The notes beneath the pieces are model-generated. The model was not told the DNA's origin and ran no database searches. It was given only the letters and a program-made list of their open reading frames with translations. From contig NC_045142.1 of the NCBI RefSeq assembly GCF_008831285.2, positions 12,662,716-12,726,715 on the forward strand: a stretch of DNA of 64,000 bases. Reading direction: 5' to 3'. Position numbers and translations under genes: made by a program. Shown in pieces: positions 47,300-59,390 of the stretch. This stretch comes from Nymphaea colorata. Lineage: Eukaryota > Streptophyta > Magnoliopsida > Nymphaeales > Nymphaeaceae. Positions within the stretch are counted from its first letter, which is position 1, and each line of letters starts with the position of its first letter.

Positions 47300-47898
47300 T
47301 TTTTGAATTCCCGGACTTTGTATATAACATGATGATAATCATGAAATTCGGCCCTGTCAAAAAATATCAAAGTAGACCAACCAAATAAACCAAGAGGGAA
47401 GGGTGACATTACCACGTAATTGTATCATGCAGCAAATATAGCTAAGCACAAACCAAAATCATGCCTTCCATATATGAGTAGCATCTTTGACAGATTCAAA
47501 GGCTAATCATAGCCGCAGTGAGCATCCACTGTTTTCAAGACCCTTAAAGCCATCCACAACGAACAGGTAAATAGATGAGGCCCTCTGATGGTGGGTCCAA
47601 TAACAGTAGCAAAACCAAGGAACACAATCTCGAAGGGATGAGCATACTCTGAAGTTAATTCAAAAGGTGTTACCAGAAGGATAAATTCTCTAATCCCTAT
47701 AAGATATCTAATTGCAAAAAGAAGAAATTAGCACATCTATAAAATGGTTCAGAAGTTTTGGCTAAGGGTACCAGGGAGGAAGTGGAAGAGTGGTTCGCAG
47801 ACCCATGTATTTAAACACCGGATAAGAGACCAACATTATTGGAAGGTTCACACAGAAATGGTATACCATTAGCATTGTCATGCACTTCACCAGGGCAG
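47300..47898 (-). pseudogene. SMO2: Sterol 4-alpha-methyl oxidase 2 pseudogene, copy 2
   Basis: Same exon relics as at 15,775-16,380 and lacking the same histidine-box exon, so that loss predates the duplication. Differences: the last exon reads AEFHDYHH, retaining the HxxHH box that copy 1 has mutated, but a small deletion then breaks the RLLYTKSGN frame. The GC-type donor after the LPIYGG position is shared. The first exon begins at 47,898 after CAG. Confidence 0.85.
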
Positions 47899-47949
47899 CT
47901 GCACAATTAGCTTTCTTTTGAAGAGTAAAATGAATGAGGACATCAGACA

Positions 47950-48155
47950 GTCAAATAATCCTGACACTTCACTAGAATAAACTAACCTGAAATTTTTAGT
48001 CCAAGTGAAAAGAAAAAATGAATCTTGCTCTTGGCACTTGTACTTTTCTTATCAAATAATCCTGAAACTTCACTAGAATAAACTAACCTGAAATTTTTAG
48101 TCCAAGTGAAAAGAAAAAATGAATCTTCCTCTTGGCACTTGTACTTTCCTTACCT
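47950..48155. repeat. Local tandem duplication of about 100 bp
   Basis: The stretch starting TCAAATAATCCTGA and ending CTTGTACTTTTCTTA occurs twice in a row (about 47,953-48,052 and 48,053-48,150). Unit 1 has one copy (16,435-16,537). The duplication sits exactly where unit 2 lacks the next 1.8 kb. Confidence 0.8.
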
Positions 48156-48275
48156 GCTTAATTAGGAACTCATTCTTCCAATGATCATTCCAATATTTCA
48201 CTAATTGTCCATTACCAACTGCCAGCAAAGATCTCTCCTCACTTTTTTCCATGCTGCCCAAACATCTTTCCATAT

Positions 48276-48513
48276 GGTTGCGTTTGATTTATGCGGATCT
48301 CAAGTCTAAGCGGAACTGAAATCAACGATAGTTGAAATTCACAATTTTAACAAACTATGGATATCATTAATCTCCCAACATTGATATCAAATCCAAGCTA
48401 CATTGTGGAAAACATGGATTGGTGTCCTATCTAAAGGGGTCGGACCTCAAAACCATGGACATGAGATCAACATGTCAACGTAGATCTAAGGTCTATAGTA
48501 ATCAAATGCAACC
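48276..48513. mobile_element. MITE with about 27-bp TIRs, copy 2
   Basis: Duplicate of 18,480-18,719; left end GGTTGCGTTTGATTTATGCG, right end complement GGTTGCATTTGATTACTATA. The termini are better conserved here and clarify the true end as GGTTGC. Confidence 0.65.
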
Positions 48514-51500
48514 TAAAGAAGAGGCATTCCGCTTTAAATTTTCCTCTCATACACTATTCTCTGCAAATATTTAACTCTCTATATGACTAACCATCAACCC
48601 CCTCCTGAAACAGCACACCTGGCTAAAAATCCAAATTAGCCACATGTACTTCTCTTGTCTCCTTCTTCTAACGCATTCCTCCAGTAGAGGCAATGATAGC
48701 ATTTTTAAGAGAGGGGATGAGATTTATGCTTGCCCTCCACATCTCCCTACAAAAAGTTGCTCATAATTGTTTCCATTTTTTTTAATAACTTTATGTGGAC
48801 ATTTAAGTACAAGCATCTAATAACCCGGGAATGCCAACATAACAACCTTGATTAGATGTAACTTTCAAGCATATAGAATAGTTTATCCTTCCCAGAGGCT
48901 TAACTTGCTCTACATTTTGAGGATCATAGGGTCCCAAGCTCACATTTAAACAAGCGCAGCTAAGGGGAATTCCCAGGTATCTCGTAAGAGACCTTTCATC
49001 TATCCCATATAATTTCCAAGCCTACCAGCATCCATATCAGGCAAACATTTTTATGATGGTTAACTCGCATCTCTCACTTTGTTTTAGCAGAACCTGTTTT
49101 CTATCGTTTCTGTAGAAACCCAAAATTCCCAGAACTTAGAAAACGTATTTCTCTTGTTCTAAAACTCCAATATGATTTACGTGTCCTTAGAAAGACACTA
49201 TTTGTCTAATTTCTAACTACAAAATTTCAGCTAAAACCGAGCTCATTTGATGGTTGTTTGCCCAAAATAGTACAATATATTTTTTGCAGAGCCCTGAATG
49301 TTAGGATTCATTAAAATCCAGAACTTTTATGAACTTATTTGACTCTCTCTTTTACTCTAGGACTCCAATATGGTCTCCATTGCCTCCAACCAACCCTAGG
49401 GCCTGTCTAGAGCTAATATCCCAAATTTCATTTCATTTGACTTTGTTTCCCTAGTTTTTATTGAAGTCAAACATGGATGTTGTGAACCAAGTTATTTTTC
49501 ATTGCATGTCATATTTGTGTTCTTTTGGTGGCTCAATGAAATCATAAGATCCTATTGGGAACAACTTCATGTCATTGATGTGATATGATGAAGCATACAC
49601 CAATATTTATTTGTTTATATTTTTATATCTTCCATATAAATCATATTCCTTGTATTTTATTGAAATATTTCTATCTATATTAAATAGGCATGCATCATAT
49701 AGTATTCATACATATACACACACATTACTTTCCATTCACGCTAAGCACAATGCACGTCCCAACAAAAATCAAGAAAGATGAATTCAATTTATGTCTTTTG
49801 CCCACAGATGCAACATAAAGAGGTTCATCTCCTCTTAATTTCTCCAAGAAAGGCATTATTTTTCAAATTTAGAGGCATGCAAGTTAAGGTTTTCTAAATT
49901 CATAGTTATATTTTATTCATTCAAACATCAAAATGTTAGTTCGTCCCCCAATTTAGGCTTTTATTTTAGCTCAGTTGGATTTGAGCCCACTAACCAACCT
50001 CTTTAAGTCAATCGACCAACCCCTTTCCCTAGATTTGTCCATGCTATTTTCTACTTAAAATGAATTTTCAAAGATTTCCTGATTATCCACTTTAAGCCAG
50101 AGAAACTTTCATTTTTCCTCTAATTAGTTAGGTTGTCCCCTTTAAGATGCAAGAATTGTTCTTGCATTCCTTCTCATTTAAATGCTTTAGTTTTCAAAAT
50201 GAATTTCAAAGTTCCTACTAAATTTAGATTTTAAATTTATGATTAATTTTCCTCTTTGTATCAAACCTTACCCTGCGAGAGTCGACCCTTAGAATTGACC
50301 CTGGATCCAACTCTGAAGCAAGACTCACCTTCAACATGCCTAGATTAGAATTGTCTTCCAATTACGGCTGGACTTCAATGCCCCTTTAGCCACATCCCAG
50401 ACTTTATTTCTGTTAAAATTTGGGTTTAACCATCTTTACATCTCTTTTCAAACATAATTTTTATGCCATCACTTTTCAAAAATCATGCATCATGTAGATT
50501 TAGGATGCACACATGAACCCCATGATGAAAGGGTTTTCCTAAGAATATTATGTGTATTTCTAAAATCCAAGATGTCTAATTAGGGTTTTCCAATTCTACT
50601 TGATTATTGCATCATTTTCCTACAACAAGCCTATTTCAAATCAGCATGCATTCATATAGGCATTTCTAGGTCTATATTGAAACACATAGTTAATATTTAG
50701 GCATTGCTCAACCCTTGCTTTGGTTATTCCTGGTGAGGGCACCAGGAATAGCTAAAGCTTGTACCCACAGGTCGGGTCCCATTTCCCATTTCTTTTATCC
50801 CATATTTTAAAACAGTGGCAGGTATATCTTTCCAAGTTACCCATCATTTGCTGTCAAAATTTTTCATATATAAACAAGTGTTCAGCACTCAGATCAATCT
50901 TTGCCCAGAACAATCTGAAGCTCTATTCTTGGGTCAAGGAAGGTGAGTTGAGTTCAAGTTTGGCTACCCAAGCTTGACTTGTGCTCCAACAGCCCTACCT
51001 CCCTGAAGCTCAGCTAATGTGCTCCATTAAGAATAGTAAATTGTGATTTACATTAATAGCATTCAAGAGCTAGGTAATCCCCACTTATTTCTGCTCACAT
51101 CTAGCAGTTAATGGAATTAAATTTGTTGTTTTTGAAAATTGTGAATTTCTAAAACTGTTAATTTACTATTCAGAGATGTGGTTGAAAAAGTTTTCAGAGA
51201 TGCAATGCAGATGACTCAACAGATTGAGAAGGAAATCATGGGAAGAAAAGATATTGATTGATAAAATCTAGTTGGCTCAGCAAATTGCAAATGAAATCAT
51301 TACTCAGTTAGTCATGTTGCCAAGAAAACATGTGTTAATTGGAGAAGTTGATAGATGCTTTCAACAAGAAAGAGGCAAGTCAATCTGATGATCTTGGAGT
51401 GCTGATAAATCCGACAAAAAAATCTCAAATACTAATGTTAAAAAATTTGTTGATGACCATCATGGAAATCTTGTAACCAACTCTCCTCAAATAAAGGAGA

Positions 51501-51836
51501 GGCTTGAGTTGGCAGTCCACTATATTATGGAGAAGCTTGTCACATGGTATGGCATGGTGGAAGTACTTTTCTCATGTCCTTAGGTGATTCAATCCATGAA
51601 ACCACATAAATATGTTTGTCTTCTCTTTTTGAGCCTTCATTTTGCATCATTTGCATTTCATCAAGATTCATCCTTCGTAGTTGGTTGAGATTCGCCAAAG
51701 TCTTTGTGTTTTCATTCCCATTCCTCGAGGCTTTTAGTTGTTCAATTCATTTTTTTTTTCCATTAACTTGGAGCTGAAATTCTATATGCTCATGGAATTC
51801 TGGATCTAGTTGCTGATTGGAAATATTGGTTTATGC
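48514..51836. repeat. Duplicated non-coding segment (copy 2)
   Basis: Collinear with 18,720-19,265 and then, after a junction at about 49,070, with 21,640-24,385. The LINE-bearing DNA between is missing here. No gene is recognised. Confidence 0.65.
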
Positions 51837-51839
51837 TTA

Positions 51840-52860
51840 CGCAATTATTTGTGAGGTATATGCCGATAAGCAAGATCCTGATTTACTTGAGACATGAGAG
51901 AAGACCAGGAGGAAAGTACATTTGTAGCTATTAGTATTAAGCAAATTGTCAGGAAAAAATATCCAATCAGTACTGGGAGCTCTTCTCATGCAATTTGCAT
52001 CTCCATGATTGAGTATAAGATATATGAAGTATTCTGCAGAAGTGGAATGATATATCCAGCCAATCAACTGAAGATATTATGGAGGAAAACAACTCAGATA
52101 CGAAAGCCACTAGGCTGTGTCATGTGGTTGGTTCCATTTTCAGCATTATACAAACTATAGTATGACTGCCCTTCTACAAGAACTTGGAAATGAAATTTTG
52201 GGAGAAAAGAGTTGCTCATATTCTTTGCGGGGTCCTACTACCAGAACTTTCATAGTTACAATACTCTAGAGAGGAAGACTAAAGTTTATAGAAAAGAATG
52301 TCTAACTAAAATATCCAATGCTGCTCCCATCTTCCCCTCCCATCTCCAGCATTTGATACCTTCCATGTTTTAAATGGTGTATTGGAACTCTCTGTTGTAA
52401 CCTTCTCATCATGACTGTCTTTGTTGGAAACAACGTCCTTGAATTTGTTCCAGATGGCTTCCTTCACCTGTATTCTCTTTGGTTGCAATGGTGTCAAGGC
52501 AGCTCCTAAACCTCTATTCATAGACTGCATTCTGTCCATGTTGTTTATGCTGCACTGCCTGATGGCAAATGGATAGATGGCAAGCCAGGTGAAGAGCTTT
52601 TAGTTTGAGAAATAGTGGAAGTAGTATGTAAAGCAGGCATGTGTGCAATTTACAGGCAGTGTAGAGAGAGAAAATTCTTTGCTTCTATACCAAGTCAGTG
52701 AAGCGATCCATGTTGAGCCCCTCAAGATGATATTCAACATAGCCTCTATTTTATGGCAATGAAGACTCTTTTCTTGAAAGTTTGACAATAAGGGTCTATA
52801 GGACATGTGACTGGACAATGATTGCTTAGACATGGGTCAATTATGAACTTATGATTTGCT
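51840..52860 (-). repeat. Repeat block X, copy 4 (minus)
   Basis: Collinear with copy 2. Its ORF (52,306-52,539, 77 residues, start MDRMQSMNRGLGAALTPLQP, end GRWEQHWIF) stays open. It lies head to head with copy 5 across the second palindrome. Confidence 0.85.
52306..52539 (-). CDS. Unrecognised small ORF X, copy 4
   Basis: The same 77-residue frame as at 24,849-25,082 with a handful of substitutions (for example KEAIWNKFKDVVSNKDSHDE) and no indels. No domain is recognised. Confidence 0.4.
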   Translation of the reverse strand: MDRMQSMNRGLGAALTPLQPKRIQVKEAIWNKFKDVVSNKDSHDEKVTTESSNTPFKTWKVSNAGDGRGRWEQHWIF

Positions 52861-53905
52861 TTGGTATTACCAATTTCTACTTGGTTAAAACAGCTTATAA
52901 ATACACCATGTACCATATAGCTCCTTTGTTTTTATCTAGTTGGTGTTTATCATTATTGTTTTTATCATGTACCATATAGATCTTCTGTTGTTTTTTTTTC
53001 TTTGGTGTTTATAATCATTCATTAAATTGTTTGGTGTAATGCTATTTCTAACACCATAGTCATATGTAGACTAGCTTCCAACTTTCGATTTGCCTGCTTT
53101 TGCTCACATAGATCGCCTCATCCATCCTTTTGCATTTGCTGGTAGGTTCCAAGAGTTTTTAATCACCCAAAGCAGATTAAAAGATGCTGTTCAGTAGTGC
53201 TGATCGAACATGAAAATACTCTATTACAGTCTGGGACTCATTTGGAAGAGGAAAAGAAAATAGTAACTAAGAGAATTCACAAATTGATCTGCTAATGATT
53301 ATGGAAATAAAGTGAATACTAAGTTCATCAGGCTTAATCAGTATAAAAAGTTATGGTTATTAATGAGTTCAGGGTCGTAAAACAGTAAGAAAAGAAAACC
53401 AGAGCAATGGTATCTGATTCAGATGCAACAACTGTATCATTTTTCCATCCATTCAATGTCAGGGAAAACAGAAAGCCTCTCCTCATCCAAAAGCAAATTT
53501 GCTAAGAACAAGGCAAAGAGAGGGAAGCAAAACAATGGAGAGATTCCTACGTTACAGAAGGAGAGGGAAAGATATGTTTTCCCGGGGAGATCATTCTCCC
53601 TTCTACCACTCCACCTCTAACCTCTAGGCTTACATGACATCTGCTTTCTTCAAACTGTTTTCCCATCATAAGACTAAGAGCCTCTTCTCCGATCACAGAA
53701 AGCAACTAAAACTCCGGATTTCGAGCGGCGCCGGTCAACAACCTCCAGGCTCTCCAAAAAACCAACAGAGATGAAAACAGAAAATGAGAGGAGGACGATA
53801 GATCGAGGCACGCAGAGTGCGCACTATCCAACTTCTTCACTTCAAGCTTATGTCTGAAGAAAGGACCGAGGGAGGACAGTCAGACTCGGACATATATCTG
53901 TTCTT
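52861..53905. repeat. Left arm of large palindrome, unit 2
   Basis: Collinear with 25,451-26,221. It keeps an extra part (53,660-53,880: GAGCCTCTTCTCCGATCACA to AGTCAGACTCGGACATATAT) that unit 1 lacks in its left arm but has in its right arm at 32,325-32,530. Confidence 0.7.
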
Positions 53906-54200
53906 CATTTTCTGCAACTTATCAGACTGAACGCAAAGAGGAGAATACTCCCAAAGAGAGAGAGAGAGAGAGAGAGGGAGAGGCGGGGACTTTGAAGACG
54001 GAGGAGGAGATCTCGGCACACGCCTTTTATAGTGCTGTGAGTATGTGCGGTTCTCTTTCAAAAAAGAAAAAGATCGAAGGAGCGGGCACATAAGGAAACC
54101 GCACATACTCACAACACTATAAAAGGCGCATACCGAGATCTCCTCCTCTGCCTTCAAAGTCCCCGCCTTGCTCTCTCACTCTCTTTCTCTCTCTCTTTGG
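53906..54200. repeat. Hairpin at palindrome centre, unit 2
   Basis: Same hairpin as at 26,222-26,556, with a nearly perfect inner stem: CGCCTTTTATAGTGCTGTGA and GTATGTGCGGTT pair with AACCGCACATAC and TCACAACACTATAAAAGGCG. The outer GA and TC microsatellites pair too. After 54,200 the arm is lost and unrelated sequence begins. Confidence 0.85.
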
Positions 54201-54795
54201 TATGGGATGGCTGTTGCCACGGCCTGAGCACAGAGAGAAGCAAACCAAAGGTGATCAGGAAAAAGACTGCAATCAAAGGGAGTTCGAGCCAATGTGCGGC
54301 CAGCTCCTTCACCAAGGCCACCTGTGCCAGACCAATAATCCAACTGAACTAAATAACATTGACAGCCAGTTCCACAGAATCCCAATTGAACCGAGCCGAG
54401 ATTTGGGGCTGTGTGTAGTTAGGATGCTCTCAGACAGCACCAGATTCAAGGTCATCGGAATTGCCGCTCCCTGGCTTCCATTGAAGATACCAGAGCGTGT
54501 TCTTCCAGGCCTGAGAGAGCTTCTCACTTCCACGCATTTTTTCTTTTTAACTATGTTGGGAAAAGCTTAAACCCACCACTTTATATAAAGCCTGTCACGT
54601 GCCCCTTGCGGGATTCCACGGGATTCTTTTTTGTTCCCGACAAAGTATTGGAATAGACTTAGGCCAATCTTAATGTCCACTTCATTCCACCTTTGGCTTC
54701 TCAGAAATGGGGGGGAATACATAGTTTGACAAAGTTGAGAGCATGCCACTCTTGTGCCCATTCATCATCTTCATGTATGTTTGTGTGTTCACGAG
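54201..54795. other. Unrecognised ORFs and intron-1-like fragment
   Basis: A 122-codon plus frame (54,202-54,570) overlaps minus frames; none has a motif I recognise, though the base composition is coding-like. 54,625-54,690 matches the end of SDR intron 1 of copy 2 (37,245-37,300), suggesting another rearranged SDR-locus fragment. Confidence 0.4.
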
Positions 54796-55515
54796 AGAGA
54801 GAGAGAAAAGCAAGAAATGTGGATAACTTGTTTTGCCTCAAAGAAAGCAGGCCACTTGTCGAGAGTATGGGAGTCATCGTGGTCAAAGATTGAGGACGTG
54901 GCTTTGATGGGGAGCTGACAATTTTCATCTGGGAAGAGAAGGTCAGAGGAGGATGCTGGATGAGTAGATGGTGGCCTGCACATTTTCTTCCTCTCCTACA
55001 AAATCTTAGCTCGGTTTTGAGGGAAGAAGCCATGGAGGGAGAAGTCGTGAGCGAGGGGGTTTTTATATCCTCATGATGAAGATTTGGCCCCGCCTCCTCC
55101 CCTTTTTTCCAACCTTTGTTCCCTGCTCCTATGTAAATCTTTAGTTAGTTTCCAAAAATTTAACATATGACCGCCCATAATTTACATATGGGCGGTCATA
55201 TGTTAAATTTTTGGAAACTAACTAAAGATTTACATAGGAGCGGAAACAAAGGCTGGAAAAAGGGGGAGGAGGCACACCTTCTTCCCTCAAAACTGAGCTA
55301 AGATTTACGTAGGAGAGGAAGAAAATGTGCAGGCCACCATCTCCTCCTCCAGCTTCCTCCTCTTACCTTGTCTTCCGAAATGAAAATCGTCAGCTCCCCA
55401 TCAAAGCCACGTCCTCCCTCTCCGACCACGATGACTCCCATACTCTCCACAAGTGGCTTGCTTTCTCTGAGGTAAAACAAGTTATCCACATTTCTTGCTT
55501 TCTTTTCATTGTATT
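54796..55515. repeat. Large inverted repeat of a gene fragment
   Basis: 54,796-55,020 is the reverse complement of 55,285-55,512 with several mismatches and indels. On the plus strand the right arm encodes MCRPPSPPPASSSYLVFRNE, QLPIKATSSLSDHDDSHTL and HKWLAFSEVKQVIHISCF. The left arm encodes the diverged version on the minus strand (CRPPSTHPASSSDLLFPDEN). The MC start with a Ser-rich stretch and KWxAFSEV resembles the N-terminus of plant MATE (DTX) transporters, a weak resemblance only. A perfect 53-bp inner stem (55,126-55,178 with 55,188-55,240) with a 9-nt loop lies at the centre. A transcript would fold into long double-stranded RNA. Confidence 0.85.
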
Positions 55516-56965
55516 AGACCTGACCAGGGTCTAAGTAGAAGAGGCCCCTTGTCTCTTTATGAGTCAAATTCAGTGAGTCGGATGTCTTACTCAATATAAC
55601 AGATTTGGGTCGGGTGGACTGATTAGGACACTGTAATAAACCCACCCAATTGAGTGATGATTTCAACAACAATTTAACCCATAGGTTAGTTCAAAGTTAG
55701 CTGCTAAAACACCAATTTCCAAGAAGCTAACAGATCTAATTTGTTTCCAAACACAAGTTTGTGATTCTGTGAATATGTCTTTTCTGATGAATGTGTGTTA
55801 ATGGAGGCTGTTTGAACTAGTGTGAGAAGAGCTGCCATTAGAAAATTGCATCTTTCTATTGTGTTTGAGGTTTTGTAGTTGAAGATTGAACTGAGAGATG
55901 TGATTTTCTCTCTTCTTAAAATGATGATTGGAGAGCAATGGAATCAGTCAGTGTCAGTTGGGAGCAATTGTGTGGTAGGAGCGAGCTTTGAAGCGAGTTT
56001 GCGAGACCTGTAGTGGCGAGCGAAGTGGACTACGTGAGCTGCATGAAGTAGGCTGCCTTGCTTATGTCTACAATATCAATGAACAGAAAGAAGCTACATG
56101 GATGATGTCACAAGAAGCAACACTGCACTTTCCTTGATTAATTCATTGTTTTTTAGTACTGTAGGACAGGAAAGGGTTACTTCTTAGGCCTTATTGAATA
56201 CTGTAATGGAATAACATGCTCTTAGAGATGAACTAAATAATCAATAATGAACAAGATGTTTAGATATTATGTACACATGCTTGCTAAGGATCAACCTGTA
56301 TCTTCTAAGTTCTATGTTGATCAGTTCTTTTCATGTGTTACTTTAAATATTATGCTATATTTGTTGGTTGATCTTGTGCCATTTGTTCGGTTCTACCTTC
56401 TCAAAATCAAACATGGCTTCTGCTATTTATGAGCATTACCAACTTCATGTACAATCATATCCTTGTAACATAAGCATGATGAGCTTCTTGGACAGTACTC
56501 ATCGCCTACCATCATGACATAAACACATGCATTACCAATTTCATGCACAATCATACCGTACCATCATCACATAAACACATGGATGATTGAATTCATGCAT
56601 ACCCATTCCATATCCTTGTCCTTTTCTCTTGTGTACAAGAAGAAAGTGAACCAGAATCTGAACTGCGCAGAATGGCCACTAGTGGTCCACTAGTCCATGG
56701 CTGTTCTCTATGTTGACTGTTAACAAGAAAGAGCGTTGGCATCTTTTCAATGCAGTGTAGGTAGAAAGGGAATTGGCATCTTTCCAAGAACAAGCATGAT
56801 AACTGTATTTTACTGTCACCCAAATCTCATTCTCTATGTTAATTAAGATATGTCCCATTTTCACGTTAGACTACTACTAAATATAATGCTATTTTTCCCT
56901 TCATTCAATGTTTACTATTAGGGTACAATTCCAACTGGGTTAGCATTTTTGCATCTAACATGTAC

Positions 56966-56969
<4 letters not shown>
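55516..56969. other. No gene recognised
   Basis: AT-rich DNA with short ORFs. Two near-identical stretches around CATGATGAGCTTCTTGG and CATCATCACATAAACACATG (56,470-56,580) form a small local repeat. Confidence 0.5.

Positions 56970-57024
<55 letters not shown>
56970..57024. repeat. TA microsatellite
   Basis: An uninterrupted run of about 27 TA units. Confidence 0.95.
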
Positions 57025-57027
<3 letters not shown>

Positions 57028-57198
57028 CCTGTTGTATTCTTGTATTCACAATTTTTAAGAATACATGAAGAGTTATGTTTAGCTTTCGCTTTTTATATTA
57101 TTGTTATATATTTGTTTATTCACACAAGTCAATTGTTTAAACTTATTTCATGTAACTAAATTGCTTGATCTTCTTGTACTTCTATTTGTTAAACTTAG

Positions 57199-58034
57199 AT
57201 GAGTAGCCACCATGACAAACTATAGTGGGATGAAGAGAAAGTGCAGTTTTTATTTGACATGATGTTAGAGCAAGCTAAGATTCCTGGAATGCAAACATCA
57301 GGTGGACTCAAAGAAACAACTATGAAGGTGGTTGAACAAAAAATGATGGAAGCATATGGCCCAATGTTTACATTAGAGAAGATTCGAAACAAGCTGAAAA
57401 GAGCAAAACCTGACTTACAAGTAATGAAAGAGATGCTTACTTCTTCAGGATTTGGGTGGGATCCAGATAAAAAAATTATACAAGCATATGATAATGTGTG
57501 GAAATAGTATAAACAAAAGTACCCAAATAGAAAAAAATATAAATTACCAGCAACATTGAAGTATTATGAGCATGCAATGGAAATTTGGGGGTCTTCCACT
57601 GCATTGGGTAACAATAGGAGTGGTGTAGATAATAGGACACTAGATGATGTACAAATAAATGTGAATGAACAATATGAGAATGATTTTCAGTTACCTGCTT
57701 CACCAATGGATAGCAATGCTCATACTCAGGCAGATACCTCTAACAACACGAGGGGAAACAAAAGAGCGAGAACCTCCACAATGATAAATGATGATACTTT
57801 TGAAACCATTGGTGAGTATATACGACAGCTTGTGAAAACCCAACCTACCTACAGCTATTTTGCATAAGAGTGGAGCAATTTTAAGAGATATGCATGCAAA
57901 AGGGGAAATAGATAATCATTTGTTTTTCATATCAGTCGATTTACTTTCTAATTTTGATAAAGCAAACACCTTTCTTATGATGCCACGTGAGTTGTAGGTT
58001 ACTTGGTTGAACATGCAGAATGGCTAAACGACAG
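57199..58034 (+). pseudogene. Myb/SANT-like domain gene, decayed
   Basis: Starts MSSHHDKL after an AG acceptor-like site, has a TAG before WDEEKVQFLFDMMLEQAKIP, and runs through AYGPMFTLEKIRNKLKRAKP to FGWDPDKKIIQAYDNVWK, then another TAG, YKQKYPNRKKYKLPATLKYY and EHAMEIWGSSTALG. This is the Myb_DNA-bind_3 pattern: a first helix ending in W, then the GxGWDP motif and a final K/Y-P-x-AxxL stretch. Such proteins act as DNA-binding partners of PIF/Harbinger transposases or as domesticated relatives. The tail has a Q/N-rich linker and a basic GNKRARTS stretch. After a frameshift near 57,866, a further HKSGAILRDMHAKGEIDN-like segment is seen. At least two stops and one frameshift; dead. No transposase ORF is found beside it. 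Confidence 0.75.
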
Positions 58035-58599
58035 GTAATGTTTGTAATTGAGCATCTTATGTGGAATGATTACGTTTCAAGTAAGATATTGATTGTGTAA
58101 CATTCTCATTATATTATATGTCATTTTCTTAATTATACTTGATTATTTTAATACTTAATAGTGGTAACCTAATTATTTTCATGTCTTTTTAATTTCTGAA
58201 ATGCAGAAACCAGACGGTGATGCCTCTTCTCAAGTATTACATGGCTTCGATGGGAAGAGTAGTGTGTAGGACAGAAGATGACTATATAGGAGCCATATTT
58301 TTATGTCAATCTAATCCAACATATAGCTTTGAACAGTTAAACATTTTAGACTATTTGTATTTTATAGTTTTACTTGATACAAGTGATTATATAGATGTTT
58401 GAACATTTTACAGTAATGATATTTTTGTTATATATATGCCTCTATTGAAAGAGCTGATTTTTTATATATCGTGTTATCGAATGTATTGATTTGCATATAA
58501 CATGTTGCTATGAATTTTATACTTGTTTTGATATAACCTGTTTAAAAAAAATAAGATATTTTTGTCATCATATAGCGGATAAAACAAATATAATAGCCA

Positions 58600-58770
58600 A
58601 AACTGATTAGAGAAGATACAAACATCGGATAGAACAGACAGTTCAAATAAAACATAAAAACAAACACCAAACAGGACAAACAGATCAGACAGAACAGAAA
58701 CAAACATCAGACAGAATGGACAGAACAAACAGAACAGACATATACAAAACAAACACCGAACAAGAAGAAT
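58600..58770. repeat. ACAGA-type minisatellite
   Basis: Degenerate tandem units of AACAGACAGAACAAACATC type, about 15-20 bp, purine-rich on the plus strand. On the minus strand it produces a spurious Cys/Phe/Leu-rich frame. Confidence 0.8.
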
Positions 58771-58894
58771 GCAATGTTTTGTTCCTAAAGTAATCAAACA
58801 GTGGATAAGGAACATCATTGTCCATGAGAACAGGATAGTAGTGTAATGGACAAGATGTCCTGTCTATCCTATCCTAATGGGCAACAATCAAATG

Positions 58895-59390
58895 ACATCT
58901 TATTGTCAAACTTTGAAAAAATGAGTCTTCATTGCCATAAAATTGAGGCTATGTTGAATAGCATCTTGAGGGGCTCAACATGGATCCCTTCACTGACTTG
59001 GTATAGAAGCAAAGAATTTTCTCTCTCTACACTACCTATAAATTGCACACATCACTACTTTACTTACTACTACCACTATTTCTCAAACTAAAAGCTCTTC
59101 ACCTGGCCTGCCATCTATCCATTTGCCATTAGGCAGTGCAGCGTAAACAACATGGACATAACACAGTTTGTGAATAGAGGTTTAGGAGCTGCCCTGAAGC
59201 CATTGCCACAAAAGAGAATACGGGTGAAGGAAGCCATCTGGAACAAATTCAAGGAAGCTATTTCCAACAAAGCCAGTCATGAGGAGAAGGTTACAACACA
59301 AAGATCGAATTCACCATTTAAAACGTGGAAGGGAAGGTTTGAGATGCTGGTGATGGGAAAGGAAGATGGGTGTTAAACAAAAATAGAGAG
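58895..59390 (+). repeat. Repeat block X, copy 5 (plus)
   Basis: Matches X from TTATTGTCAAACTTTGAA to AACGTGGAAGG. A short duplication (GGAAGGGAAGGTTTGAGATG) then alters the 3' end. It is followed by SDR copy 3, the same order as in units 1 and 2. Confidence 0.85.
59152..59376 (+). CDS. Unrecognised small ORF X, copy 5
   Basis: A 74-residue frame (MDITQFVNRGLGAALKPLPQ, KRIRVKEAIWNKFKEAISNK) with a changed C-terminus (GRFEMLVMGKEDGC) due to the local insertion. Function unknown. Confidence 0.35.
   Translation: MDITQFVNRGLGAALKPLPQKRIRVKEAIWNKFKEAISNKASHEEKVTTQRSNSPFKTWKGRFEMLVMGKEDGC

Noticed and set aside
54202-54570. 122-codon ORF as a host gene
   Set aside because: No motif or splice structure that I can recognise, and overlapping minus frames are equally open; kept only as an unexplained stretch.
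58474-58818. Cys/Phe-rich minus-strand ORF
   Set aside because: Produced by the ACAGA minisatellite.
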